A stretch of 47,151 bases of DNA from Candidatus Omnitrophota bacterium (GCA_018812705.1 JAHJCZ010000131.1:1-47151); one strand, 5' to 3'; positions 1 through 8,034 are shown, counted from the stretch's first letter. The notes: generated by a model not told the origin, from the sequence alone. Program-made: numbers and translations.

Positions 1-214
1 ACGTCCTTAATAATCCAAATAACTTTTGATCTCCGATAAACCATAACCCATGCTGTATATCACCATATTTATAATGACTGATTCCCAACTGTGACATAAT
101 TACCCTTACTGACTCCTTCTTACAGTTAAACTTATTCTTAATATTATCAACCGTAACAATTCCCTGCTCTGCCACAAATCTAAGAATCTGAAATTTCAAT
201 GATATTTTCCTCAT
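1..214 (-). CDS. Partial ORF running off the window edge; small HTH-like protein (MRKISLKFQILRFVAEQGIVTVDNIKNKFNCKKESVRVIMSQLGISHYKYGDIQHGLWFIGDQKLFGLLRT...)
   Basis: Manual translation: ATG at 214..212, open through position 1; absent from the supplied track because it is truncated. Confidence 0.5.
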   Translation of the reverse strand, partial: MRKISLKFQILRFVAEQGIVTVDNIKNKFNCKKESVRVIMSQLGISHYKYGDIQHGLWFIGDQKLFGLLRT

Positions 215-240
215 CAGATCAATCCTTTACTTAAACCAAA

Positions 241-277
241 AAAAGCCACCCCAGTAAACCACGGTCTGGAATGGCTT
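241..277 (-). terminator. Putative Rho-independent terminator
   Basis: Minus strand AAGCCATTCCAGACCGTGGTTTACTGGGGTGGCTTTTTTT: inverted repeat followed by a T run. Confidence 0.5.
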
Positions 278-389
278 ATTAAACTAATAATAAAATATTT
301 CTCGAATCTTCAGGTTGCGATCCTAAAATTCATATAAAATTGTCAAATTCCTCTGGTACACTTTTCGTGTCCGTTAACAACAAAGCTAG

Positions 390-532
390 AAATCTCCTTC
401 TTTTTTATTTCAAAGGGTCGTTTAAGACCCCTATCTCTCAAATCAAAACATTGGTTGAGAGAGAGGGGTCTTGAACAATCTGTGAACGCCAGTGAACAGA
501 TTCCCTTTGAAATAAAAGGATTTAGGAGATTT
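390..532. repeat. Large nested imperfect inverted repeat
   Basis: AAATCTCCTTCTTTTTTATTTCAAAGGG / CCCTTTGAAATAAAAGGATTTAGGAGATTT, with inner arms AAGACCCCTATCTCTCAA / TTGAGAGAGAGGGGTCTT. Confidence 0.75.
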
Positions 533-535
533 CTC

Positions 536-575
536 CATTACAAAGTCATTACGAAAATATAATGACTTTGTAATG
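536..575. repeat. Perfect 16-bp inverted repeat
   Basis: CATTACAAAGTCATTA-cgaaaata-TAATGACTTTGTAATG. Confidence 0.9.
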
Positions 576-664
576 CTTCGGGTGAACAATAAATTAATGA
601 TCTTTTGAATCATGTTTTTAATAATTCCATTTATATTGTCTTGGTTTATAATCATTAAGAACTT

Positions 665-1310
665 CTCCTTCTACAATGGTATGGTGGAAAGATTGCCTTT
701 TTAGCCAAATTATTTTAAAAAAATTAATATTTCCTCTCTCTACTATAGAATGGCGAGTAAAACGCATTTTTAGACACTTTTATTTAAAAAAATTTAAAAA
801 AATTCTTATCCTACTTACATATGTCATAAGAAATGCCTTTTTTGCCAAAATGTTTTTAAAAACTTCCCTCTCTATATACTAATGTCGGAAAGAATGCGTT
901 TTTAGACACTTTTATCAAAAATAATTTAAAAATATTTCCTCTCCCATATACACATGCTGGATAAACCGCACTTTTTGCCAGAATATTTAAAAAATTTTCC
1001 CTCTATATACATATGTTAGAAAGTTTGCATTTTTAGACACTTCAATCAAAAATAATTTAAAAATTCCTCCTCCTATATACATATGCTGGAAGAAATACGT
1101 TTTTAGACACTTTCATCGAAAATAAATTAGAAATTTCTTAATTTGAAGCTATCTGGAAGGGTGCTTGTAAGATAACAAAAAAACGCATCCCTCCATATAC
1201 ATATGTTGGGAAAAATGCGTTTTTAGCCAAAATTTCTGAAAATAATTTAAAATAATCACTCCCCACGCATAAAAGTGTGGGAAATATTTGCGTTTTTGTC
1301 AAAAAGCTCT
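665..1310. repeat. Degenerate tandem repeat, about 9-10 units of 59-73 bp
   Basis: Recurring core (C)GCGTTTTTAGACAC or GCNTTTTTNGCCAA at 695, 763, 835, 896, 968, 1027, 1098, 1217 and 1290, each preceded by CCTCYATATACATATGYTGGAA-like sequence and followed by an A/T-rich spacer. Confidence 0.75.
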
Positions 1311-1437
1311 ACTTATTGTGATAATTTCGAGGGGAAAAAGAGAAATTTCAAGGCAGGGGATAGCTTTGGATTATATTTTGCTTCAATACGCCTTCTCCTT
1401 TCAGAAGCGAACGTTTACATCACCAGATCACAAAGTG

Positions 1438-2052
1438 TTAGGCTCTTGGCCATACATTCGAAAAATCCATTTTCACTCTAACTTGATTATCAAAATCCAT
1501 AATCTGGCGAGCACAATCTTCCTTACCCCACCATCGGTCAATAACGAATTTATTAATGCCATCATAATAGTAATAGCTATTACTGCCTATTTGCTGATCT
1601 TTGTTTGGTGAAGCAAGGATACACACAATTCCTAAAGCAAAAATACTGCTTTCAGGCATAGTCATTGATTGATCTTTTATATTCACCTCAAATTGTTGGC
1701 AATGTTCAGCTATCTTTAAATTAATACCATATCCTTTTTCAAGCTCGTTACCATGTGCAAAATTACATCGAAATTTTTCGTATATTATATCCTCAAATTT
1801 CATGCCAATTTCTCCCTTACTGTTTGTAAAAGGAAAAACAGTTTCTTGAAGATTTAATCCGCCAAACATAAGCTCAATAATGTCTAATTGATCTCTGATG
1901 AATTTTCGGAATCTCTTTCCAACACTATTGATTTCCGGATAGACTTTCTTTGATGTTCCATCAATAGCTAGGCATGTGAAGAGCATTGCAGAATCGAGAT
2001 CACGTCTATCACATGCATCAAGTGATTTTTGGATATGGTCAGATATTTTCAT
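1438..2052 (-). CDS. Integron-cassette ORF; hypothetical protein, possible HEPN-like (RCNFAH = Rx4H motif)
   Basis: ORF track; lies between attC-like sites; RCNFAHGNE motif. Confidence 0.65.
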   Translation of the reverse strand: MKISDHIQKSLDACDRRDLDSAMLFTCLAIDGTSKKVYPEINSVGKRFRKFIRDQLDIIELMFGGLNLQETVFPFTNSKGEIGMKFEDIIYEKFRCNFAHGNELEKGYGINLKIAEHCQQFEVNIKDQSMTMPESSIFALGIVCILASPNKDQQIGSNSYYYYDGINKFVIDRWWGKEDCARQIMDFDNQVRVKMDFSNVWPRA

Positions 2053-2057
2053 TTCCT

Positions 2058-2111
2058 GCCTAACGATAAGATCAGCCCCGCCTTGGCATGGACTGAATCA
2101 TTTTGTTAGAA
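2058..2111 (-). other. Integron attC site
   Basis: Minus strand TTCTAAC...CGTTAGGC; R''/R' cores (RYYYAAC/GTTRRRY, one mismatch in the first) with internal partial complementarity; sits between ORFs. Confidence 0.75.
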
Positions 2112-2120
2112 ATCTTAATT

Positions 2121-3107
2121 CTATTCTGGGTCGTATCTCCCAGAAATAATTGCAATAACATTGATAATAGACGCAGTGGCTTCTGTGCATAGTGTGGCTT
2201 GTCTAAATGTTGCTGTTCTTCTATGTTGAAGATCATTTGCAAGTTCGTATGCAGCCTTGGCGTGTTTTCGTGCTGCTTCATTTGAACTGCCAGATAAAAC
2301 ACTTGTAATATAATTTTCAAGCATTCTTTTTGCATCTGTTTGGCTAGGTTGTGTGCCATCCATGCTTGGATGTCTCACTGGATCGTATACACTTTGTGCA
2401 AGCGAAATTAATCCATCGCGACATAAGAGGCCAATTGCTTGGTATTGTTCTTCTGTTTTTGCTGATGCCAGACGACTTCGTATTTCTCCAATCGTTCGAT
2501 CAACTCTTGTCCATCCAGTTGGCTCTTGAAGGATGGCTGGTTGTTTTCCTGCTACTCGATTTCTCAGTTCCTGTAGAATTGGATTAAACATTTCAGCAAG
2601 AAATTGTCTTCGAGATTGATAAGATGGTAAATCACCATTACTCCAACGACCATACCACTCCCAAAGATCTGAATAAGAATTTGGATTTTTGAGTTTACAA
2701 TTTCTGAGTTGAATATCAACCTCACCGTAAGTTTGTTGATATTCGGATTTGACATCTTGTATACGCTGACCACCAGTCGATACCGAAACCATAATATTCT
2801 TAAGCTTTTCTATGAGCTTAATAAGTTCTTGATTATTCACAATTCCTTCAATTGTTTTAATTCCTTCAGAACTTGTTTTATTTGAGGCCCGTTCAATTTC
2901 TAATGATAACGCATCAAGAAATCCAAGTTGCCTGGATAAATCATCGAAGTTGTTTACCCCTAATTGTAGTGCTCTAAAATCATCAGAATTTTTAAGATTA
3001 AGCGCTTCACGAAGAAAAGTTGCAACTTTTTGTTGCCACCGTTCTATTTGCGTTTCACTAGTAAAATCATCTGTTTCCAGAATATATGCTTTAATCTTAT
3101 CCTTCAT
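2121..3107 (-). CDS. Integron-cassette ORF; hypothetical protein with C-terminal helical region (ELANDLQHRRTATFRQATLCTEATASIINVIAIISG), possibly HEPN/Abi-like
   Basis: ORF track; between two attC sites. Confidence 0.65.
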   Translation of the reverse strand: MKDKIKAYILETDDFTSETQIERWQQKVATFLREALNLKNSDDFRALQLGVNNFDDLSRQLGFLDALSLEIERASNKTSSEGIKTIEGIVNNQELIKLIEKLKNIMVSVSTGGQRIQDVKSEYQQTYGEVDIQLRNCKLKNPNSYSDLWEWYGRWSNGDLPSYQSRRQFLAEMFNPILQELRNRVAGKQPAILQEPTGWTRVDRTIGEIRSRLASAKTEEQYQAIGLLCRDGLISLAQSVYDPVRHPSMDGTQPSQTDAKRMLENYITSVLSGSSNEAARKHAKAAYELANDLQHRRTATFRQATLCTEATASIINVIAIISGRYDPE

Positions 3108-3135
3108 ATGATTCCAATTAATTTATTTGTTTTTC

Positions 3136-3192
3136 TTCTAACGCTAAAGCTGAGATACGTCGCTAGGCATTACCTCAAGCGATTTGTTAGGC
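3136..3192 (-). other. Integron attC site (57 nt)
   Basis: Minus strand GCCTAACAAATCGCTTGAGGTAATGCC...CTCAGCTTTAGCGTTAGAA; near-copy of the attC at 4713-4769. Confidence 0.85.
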
Positions 3193-3198
3193 TACAAT

Positions 3199-3837
3199 CT
3201 ATGAATATTCATTACGCATTTCATTAATATTTTCAAGCATGTTTTCAAAGTGCATGAAGCACCCATCAAGCAAATGATACATTTCATTAAATGCCTCAGA
3301 CAGCAGTTCCAACCGTACAATTTTGGGGAATTTCTTTTTAACTTCTGCACCACTCTTATGCACATGATATCGCAGAGCTTGTCCAGACTTGTCAATGCGA
3401 TGAAAATCACACAACAAGGCTTCTACATTATTGAGAGATTTTTTGTCAGCAGTCGGCCACTGATTAATTAATATTGTCTTAATTTTTTTCCATATATCCA
3501 TCAAATTGTGGCCAGAAAGATCGCTATCATCACCATGATGTAAATTGCACTGCATAATTATATCCAACAATCCTTTGAGTTTCAGTTCAAGAGCATGTCG
3601 GTAAAGATAGCTTACAGGCATAAAAAGACCATCTGGATGACGCGAGTCACTGCCGCCAGTTTTTGAGGCCACGATCATGTCTGCTGCTCGTTTATACTGA
3701 TCTGCAAGATAATCATAGCCGAAAGATGACATCCCCATATGGTCAATAAAACACTTTGTTGATGAATCACTTGCTAAACCTGCCATATCAAATATTGAGC
3801 GGCGTACATCTGGCCAAGAGAATTCTATATTGTCCAT
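3199..3837 (-). CDS. Integron-cassette ORF; hypothetical HEPN-like protein (YLYRHALELKLKGLL ... ALRYH)
   Basis: ORF track 3199..3903; internal ATG at 3837 preferred because the upstream part is attC read-through. Confidence 0.65.
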   Translation of the reverse strand: MDNIEFSWPDVRRSIFDMAGLASDSSTKCFIDHMGMSSFGYDYLADQYKRAADMIVASKTGGSDSRHPDGLFMPVSYLYRHALELKLKGLLDIIMQCNLHHGDDSDLSGHNLMDIWKKIKTILINQWPTADKKSLNNVEALLCDFHRIDKSGQALRYHVHKSGAEVKKKFPKIVRLELLSEAFNEMYHLLDGCFMHFENMLENINEMRNEYS

Positions 3838-3845
3838 AATTTTAT

Positions 3846-3922
3846 GCCTAACGATCGAAATCAGCGGCTCGAAGGGGCGGCGCCAGCTGCCCCGGAGGTC
3901 CACTGAATTGAGTTGTTATGCC
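3846..3922 (-). other. Integron attC site (about 77 nt)
   Basis: Minus strand GCATAACAACTCAATTCAGTGGACCTCCGGGGCAGCTGGCGCCGCCCCTTCGAGCCGCTGATTTCGATCGTTAGGC; canonical RYYYAAC/GTTRRRY ends and inverted-repeat interior. Confidence 0.92.
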
Positions 3923-4700
3923 CTGTAAATTTATGAAGATATTTTCGTGTAATTTGACATAACGGTTCAATACTTTTGTCATATTGATAGAACAACACAT
4001 TTGACAACCACCTTATATGTAACGATGAAAAAGTGGCCATTTCGACAATTTCTTTCATGGCTTTTGGCCCTTTTTGATAGCTACCAACTGAATCCGGTCC
4101 TCCATGAACACAAGAAGAAAGCTCAGAATATCGAGGAAAAATAGAAAATAATATTGGTGCTTCACTATTTTCTTTTGACTTCATTCTATTGGCAATAAAG
4201 TGAATCATGTTGCTATATTTAAATTGATCTACTTTTTTTCGTATTTTATTCTGTGATTTATCTTTTGATATAACACCAATTTTCTTTAAGGTTTCGATTG
4301 GAGAAACTTCTGGATTTATGCCAATTGTTGAATAACTCTTTTGAAGAGCTTTTGCATAATCGATATTCTCCTGATCTTGACCAAACACCCAATAGTCAAT
4401 ACCAATTTCGTCATTCTTATTTTCAACGGTCTTCATCCAAATATATTGTGCTCTAACGAAATGTTCTATTAGTGATCTAAACAGAATATTTAATGAATAG
4501 TATTCTTCAATTTTTGCCACCTCGAATATTCCTAAACGTATACTCTCAATTTTGGGAAAAAAGGTAGACATTGAGAAAACTGACAACGGCTTATCTGTGT
4601 CTTTTATTTTTGAAAAAAACTCAGGGATAAGTTGCAGGTGAGGCTCTATCTCTTCTGCTAACTCTTCAAGTATATCTTCTATTTCGTATAATCTGTCCAT
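3861..4700 (-). CDS. Integron-cassette ORF; hypothetical protein (LFRSLIEHFVRAQYIWMK ... SSCVHGGP; DUF5677-like pattern), C-terminus reads into attC
   Basis: ORF track; stop codon lies inside the attC. Confidence 0.65.
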   Translation of the reverse strand: MDRLYEIEDILEELAEEIEPHLQLIPEFFSKIKDTDKPLSVFSMSTFFPKIESIRLGIFEVAKIEEYYSLNILFRSLIEHFVRAQYIWMKTVENKNDEIGIDYWVFGQDQENIDYAKALQKSYSTIGINPEVSPIETLKKIGVISKDKSQNKIRKKVDQFKYSNMIHFIANRMKSKENSEAPILFSIFPRYSELSSCVHGGPDSVGSYQKGPKAMKEIVEMATFSSLHIRWLSNVLFYQYDKSIEPLCQITRKYLHKFTGHNNSIQWTSGAAGAAPSSR

Positions 4701-4712
4701 GTATTTTTTAAG

Positions 4713-4769
4713 GCATAACGCTAAAGCTGAGGTACGCTGTCAGGCGTTACCTCAAGCGATTTGTTATGC
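4713..4769 (-). other. Integron attC site (57 nt)
   Basis: Minus strand GCATAACAAATCGCTTGAGGTAACGCCTGACAGCGTACCTCAGCTTTAGCGTTATGC; perfect RYYYAAC/GTTRRRY ends. Confidence 0.92.
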
Positions 4770-5317
4770 TAGTTATTTTCAATATAATCATCCAATACGT
4801 CTGTAGTGTACTTTAATGTATTTATTGCTAGTTCATAAGCGGGTATAATTTTAGCTATATTAATCGAATCATTCGGCTTAAATGATTTTATTTTCATATC
4901 CGTAGTTACAGGGTATCTAAATGCGTATGAAAAATTATCTAATTCATCAAAAATGCCTTTAAATTTTGACAAACTTTTAATTCGTTTCATAATTTCTTTT
5001 TTAATAGTAGCTTCATAATTCAGAATGATAGAGCTTACTTTAGTTTCAAGCTTTTTATGTAACTCATTTAACATATGCGCACACTTACCACTAGTTTTAA
5101 ATGGTACTTCTAAGAAAAATAAATTCGTCTTATAACCCAATTCTATTGTGTGACGCATTAAAAATAAAGTAGGGAGTGAAATAACCGTTACTTGAGATTG
5201 TTTGGTTTTTTCTAAAATTAAATCAACCAGTTCGATGTATTCCCCGAAATATCTGTACCATTGAGCCTTTTGATGCAAGTTTTGTTTGTAATTCCATTTT
5301 TTTATAATTTGATCCAT
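4769..5317 (-). CDS. Integron-cassette ORF; hypothetical HEPN-like protein (LFLMRHTIELGYKTNLFFLE ... HMLNEL)
   Basis: ORF track; immediately followed by attC. Confidence 0.65.
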   Translation of the reverse strand: MDQIIKKWNYKQNLHQKAQWYRYFGEYIELVDLILEKTKQSQVTVISLPTLFLMRHTIELGYKTNLFFLEVPFKTSGKCAHMLNELHKKLETKVSSIILNYEATIKKEIMKRIKSLSKFKGIFDELDNFSYAFRYPVTTDMKIKSFKPNDSINIAKIIPAYELAINTLKYTTDVLDDYIENN

Positions 5318-5347
5318 AATAAATTTTATTTCAATTATTTCTTATGT

Positions 5348-5354
5348 GCATAAC
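5348..5354 (-). other. Isolated R' core GTTATGC at the upstream boundary of the first cassette (attI or attC remnant)
   Basis: Plus strand GCATAAC = minus GTTATGC, at the expected cassette start. Confidence 0.45.
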
Positions 5355-5970
5355 AATTAATATGCGACAGTCTTATTTTTTATTAATTAGGACATCGCAG
5401 TTTAAATTTAATCAAATTCTTCGTTATTTTACTCATTTTTACCCTGTCTATCAACAAAGAACTTGTAACATGTCGCTTTTTATTGATATTAGCAGATATT
5501 ACGACTGTCGTACATCATAAGGTTTTTGGCAAAATAATTACTTTTGTCGATTTGATAAAATAATTTCCTCTTACCATTTTTATATCTTTTTATCTAACTC
5601 TTGGTTTTATTGAAGATTAAAAAATCCAATTTTTTTAGTTAAATTTTTAACATTTTCTTCTTGAGACCACTTTGATTACTTTTTGTGTAAAAATTAGAAT
5701 TAAATATCATCTTAATCTATGCTTGTGGATAGTGCCTTTCTGTGGACTGTTCTAAATAGCAGCCCACATCACTTGGATAACTTTTCAAGTTACCCACACA
5801 ATCCACAACACTACGGCTATCACGCTAAACAAATTAGCAAAAGTATTTAAAATCAGCCTATCTAAGCTAGTAGACTTTTAAAGCAGATTAAAGAATATTT
5901 TGATTCTTTATCCAAATCTTCATTATACAAATGATTTAAATTTGAAATATTCAAGGCGAGAGAAAAAAGA

Positions 5971-7002
5971 CTAAAAAACCAACCTCTCAACTGCATCATT
6001 AACATGTTTCTCCGTCAAGTGGCTATAGATCATCGTAGTATCAATATCCGAGTGCCCCATAAGCTGCTTGATCGTTGCAAGATCAACACCTTTCATCACT
6101 AAATGTGATGCGAATGTATGACGCAGAGAGTGTATCTTAGTTACATCAGGAAAACCGCACTGCTTTGCTAATGTCATTAATCTTTTGCGAAGACGGTTCT
6201 TATAGATCTGTTTTCCGTCTTCATCAGGAAAAACATATTTTGATCCATTTGCTTTTACCTTCTGTTTCCTTAAAACTTCAAGCATCCCATCATTAATAGG
6301 GATCTCTCTTTCATTTGTCTTTGGAGACCAGTGCGCTTTTTCAACGATCATTATCTTTCGACGTTCAAGATCTATATCAGTCCACTCAAGATTCTCTAGC
6401 TCAGCTTTTCTCATTCCAGTGTTCATGAAAGTAAAGAATATCGGGTAAAGCCATTCGTCACTTGCATCCAACAATTTCTTACATTCTTCCTCAGTCAAAA
6501 ATCTTGGTGCAACTTGTTTCATTATTCGAAGCCTTGATACGCCATCTGTAGGATTTTCTTTTGAATAGCCCCACTGGATAGCTAACCTAAACATCATGCG
6601 AAGAACGACCAGTTCTGCATTAATAGTGCGGTTATGTGCACCCTCTCCCTTTCGATAGGATTTAAAATCTTCAAACATCTTTGGAGTAAAATGAGAGATC
6701 ATCTCCAGATGAGGATAATCTATCTTTAAGAATCTTTTAAAGTTATCTATGATCGCTTTATAACGTTGCTGAGTAGATGGTGCAACATTGGTCTTACAAT
6801 ATTCTTGATAATCTAATAGAAGCTTGCTTAATGTACTATCCTTCTTTTCAAAGCCCAGTTCTTTTCGTGCGATCTTGACTTCAAAGTCTTTAAGTGCAAG
6901 CTCAGCGATCTTCTTAGCCTTGCCGACATTCTTCCGCCTCCTTCGACCATCAACACGATAGTCTATAAAGTATGCATTGCCTTTTTTACGTAAAGTAGCC
7001 AT
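5971..7002 (-). CDS. Tyrosine recombinase/phage-type integrase (Arm-like N-terminus plus catalytic domain)
   Basis: Catalytic motifs TGMRKAEL, HSLRHTFASHLVMKG, MGHSDIDTTMIYSHL; lacks the IntI-specific insertion before the HxxR box. Confidence 0.93.
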   Translation of the reverse strand: MATLRKKGNAYFIDYRVDGRRRRKNVGKAKKIAELALKDFEVKIARKELGFEKKDSTLSKLLLDYQEYCKTNVAPSTQQRYKAIIDNFKRFLKIDYPHLEMISHFTPKMFEDFKSYRKGEGAHNRTINAELVVLRMMFRLAIQWGYSKENPTDGVSRLRIMKQVAPRFLTEEECKKLLDASDEWLYPIFFTFMNTGMRKAELENLEWTDIDLERRKIMIVEKAHWSPKTNEREIPINDGMLEVLRKQKVKANGSKYVFPDEDGKQIYKNRLRKRLMTLAKQCGFPDVTKIHSLRHTFASHLVMKGVDLATIKQLMGHSDIDTTMIYSHLTEKHVNDAVERLVF

Positions 7003-7024
7003 AATTTATTTTTCCAAGAACTTC

Positions 7025-7048
7025 CTTTAAGGTGCCAAATTGGCACCT
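7025..7048. repeat. Palindrome P1, exact 24-nt copy of the segment inside the ORF6N gene
   Basis: CTTTAAGGTGCCAAATTGGCACCT, identical to 7606-7629. Confidence 0.95.
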
Positions 7049-7055
7049 CCAATAT

Positions 7056-7076
7056 GTGGTCGCAAATTGCGACCAC
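7056..7076. repeat. Palindrome P2
   Basis: GTGGTCGCAAATTGCGACCAC, 10-bp arms around a single centre base. Confidence 0.95.
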
Positions 7077-7114
7077 CAACTTATCAAAAATAATTATAAA
7101 CAATTAAAAATTAG

Positions 7115-7196
7115 TGATATACTTTCAATAGATTTAAAGGATCGGGGTGTCCCCGGTCGGTAGAAGGTCTCTCAGAAATGAGGGACTTTTTATTTT
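7115..7196 (+). ncRNA. Candidate small structured RNA ending in an intrinsic terminator
   Basis: Extended -10 TGATATACT (~7115-7123); hairpin GATCGGGG-TGT-CCCCGGTC; terminator hairpin GTCTCTC-AGAAAT-GAGGGAC followed by TTTTTATTTTA. Confidence 0.45.
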
Positions 7197-7296
7197 ATGG
7201 AAATATTTTCAAAACACATCCCCTTCTTCCGACTTCTTCTACCATGACCATGATAATCAATAAAATATGAATTTCTTTTTTTCTTTAAGTTGCCAT

Positions 7297-7857
7297 CTAT
7301 TTTTGTTTCTTTTTTTGTGGATAAAATCCAATAGGTTGTTTCTTCTTTTCTGGCTCAGAATGCAAACGTTTTAATAGATCAATAATTGCGTTAATATCTT
7401 CATCATGTTGCCCAACCTTTTTCTCAATCTTTTTCAATTGATTAGCCAATTCTTTATGTACTGAAACTAATTGCCTTAACTGAGTAAATGTCCGCATAAT
7501 AGCGATATTAACTTGAATTGCTCTATCACTATTTAGAACACTTGATAACATCGCCACTCCCTGTTCAGTAAAAGAAAATGGTAAATATTTACTATGTTTG
7601 CCTCTCTTTAAGGTGCCAAATTGGCACCTTAAAGACTCATACTCTTCAATAGTCAATTCAATCATAAAGTCTTCAGGAAAACGCTCTAAGTTACGCTTAA
7701 CAGCCCTTTTAAGTTGTTTTGTTTCCACCCCATATAAAGTGGCCAAATCTGAATCAAGCATTACTTTTTGTCCTCGCACAAAATAAATCATGTCACGAAT
7801 AATCTCTTGAGGAATTGTATTTGCAGTTACTTTTACAACCATTTTTTTCTTTACCAT
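7297..7857 (-). CDS. ORF6N-domain (KilA-N/Ant-like) DNA-binding protein
   Basis: IRDMIYFVRGQKVMLDSDLATLYGVETKQLKRAVKRNLERFPEDFMIELT...YLPFSFTEQGVAMLSSVLNSDRAIQVNIAIMRTF is the classic ORF6N signature. Confidence 0.93.
   Translation of the reverse strand: MVKKKMVVKVTANTIPQEIIRDMIYFVRGQKVMLDSDLATLYGVETKQLKRAVKRNLERFPEDFMIELTIEEYESLRCQFGTLKRGKHSKYLPFSFTEQGVAMLSSVLNSDRAIQVNIAIMRTFTQLRQLVSVHKELANQLKKIEKKVGQHDEDINAIIDLLKRLHSEPEKKKQPIGFYPQKKKQK
7606..7634. repeat. Perfect 29-bp palindrome inside the ORF6N coding sequence, encoding (S)LRCQFGTLK(R)
   Basis: CTTTAAGGTGCCAA-A-TTGGCACCTTAAAG, 14-bp arms. Confidence 0.97.
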
Positions 7858-7882
7858 TGCATTCTCCCAATTAACTTAACTA

Positions 7883-7901
7883 GTGACATTTTGGCACCAG
7901 T
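7883..7901. repeat. Palindrome P3 (imperfect)
   Basis: GTGACATTTTGGCACCA-type imperfect inverted repeat; same family. Confidence 0.6.
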
Positions 7902-7931
7902 CAATCCAGATATACCAATTAGACCCATATC

Positions 7932-7956
7932 TTGAGGTGCCATTTTGGCACCTCAA
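7932..7956. repeat. Palindrome P4
   Basis: TTGAGGTGCCA-TTT-TGGCACCTCAA, 11-bp arms. Confidence 0.95.
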
Positions 7957-7966
7957 AAAACATTTC

Positions 7967-7993
7967 TTTGATATCCCAAATTGTGATATCAAA
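7967..7993. repeat. Palindrome P5
   Basis: TTTGATATCCCAAATTGTGATATCAAA, 13-bp arms with one mismatch. Confidence 0.92.
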
Positions 7994-8020
7994 CTTGACG
8001 TCGCAATTTGCGACTTCAAG
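7994..8020. repeat. Palindrome P6
   Basis: CTTGACGTCGCAATTTGCGACTTCAAG, 13-bp arms with one mismatch. Confidence 0.92.
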
Positions 8021-8034
8021 ATAGGTCATGCCTA

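Noticed and set aside
443-655. 70-aa minus ORF
   Set aside because: Falls within the nested inverted repeats; no recognisable domain.
665-1310. CRISPR array
   Set aside because: Repeat units are degenerate, spacers are similar to one another and A/T-rich, and no cas genes are present.
676-1611. ORFs 676..882, 1275..1481 and 1288..1611 as genes
   Set aside because: Low-complexity translations produced by the tandem repeat array or lying opposite a supported cassette ORF.
5971-7002. Integron integrase IntI
   Set aside because: Catalytic motifs are of generic tyrosine recombinase type and the IntI-specific extra region before the HxxR box is not seen; orientation is also not the usual divergent one.
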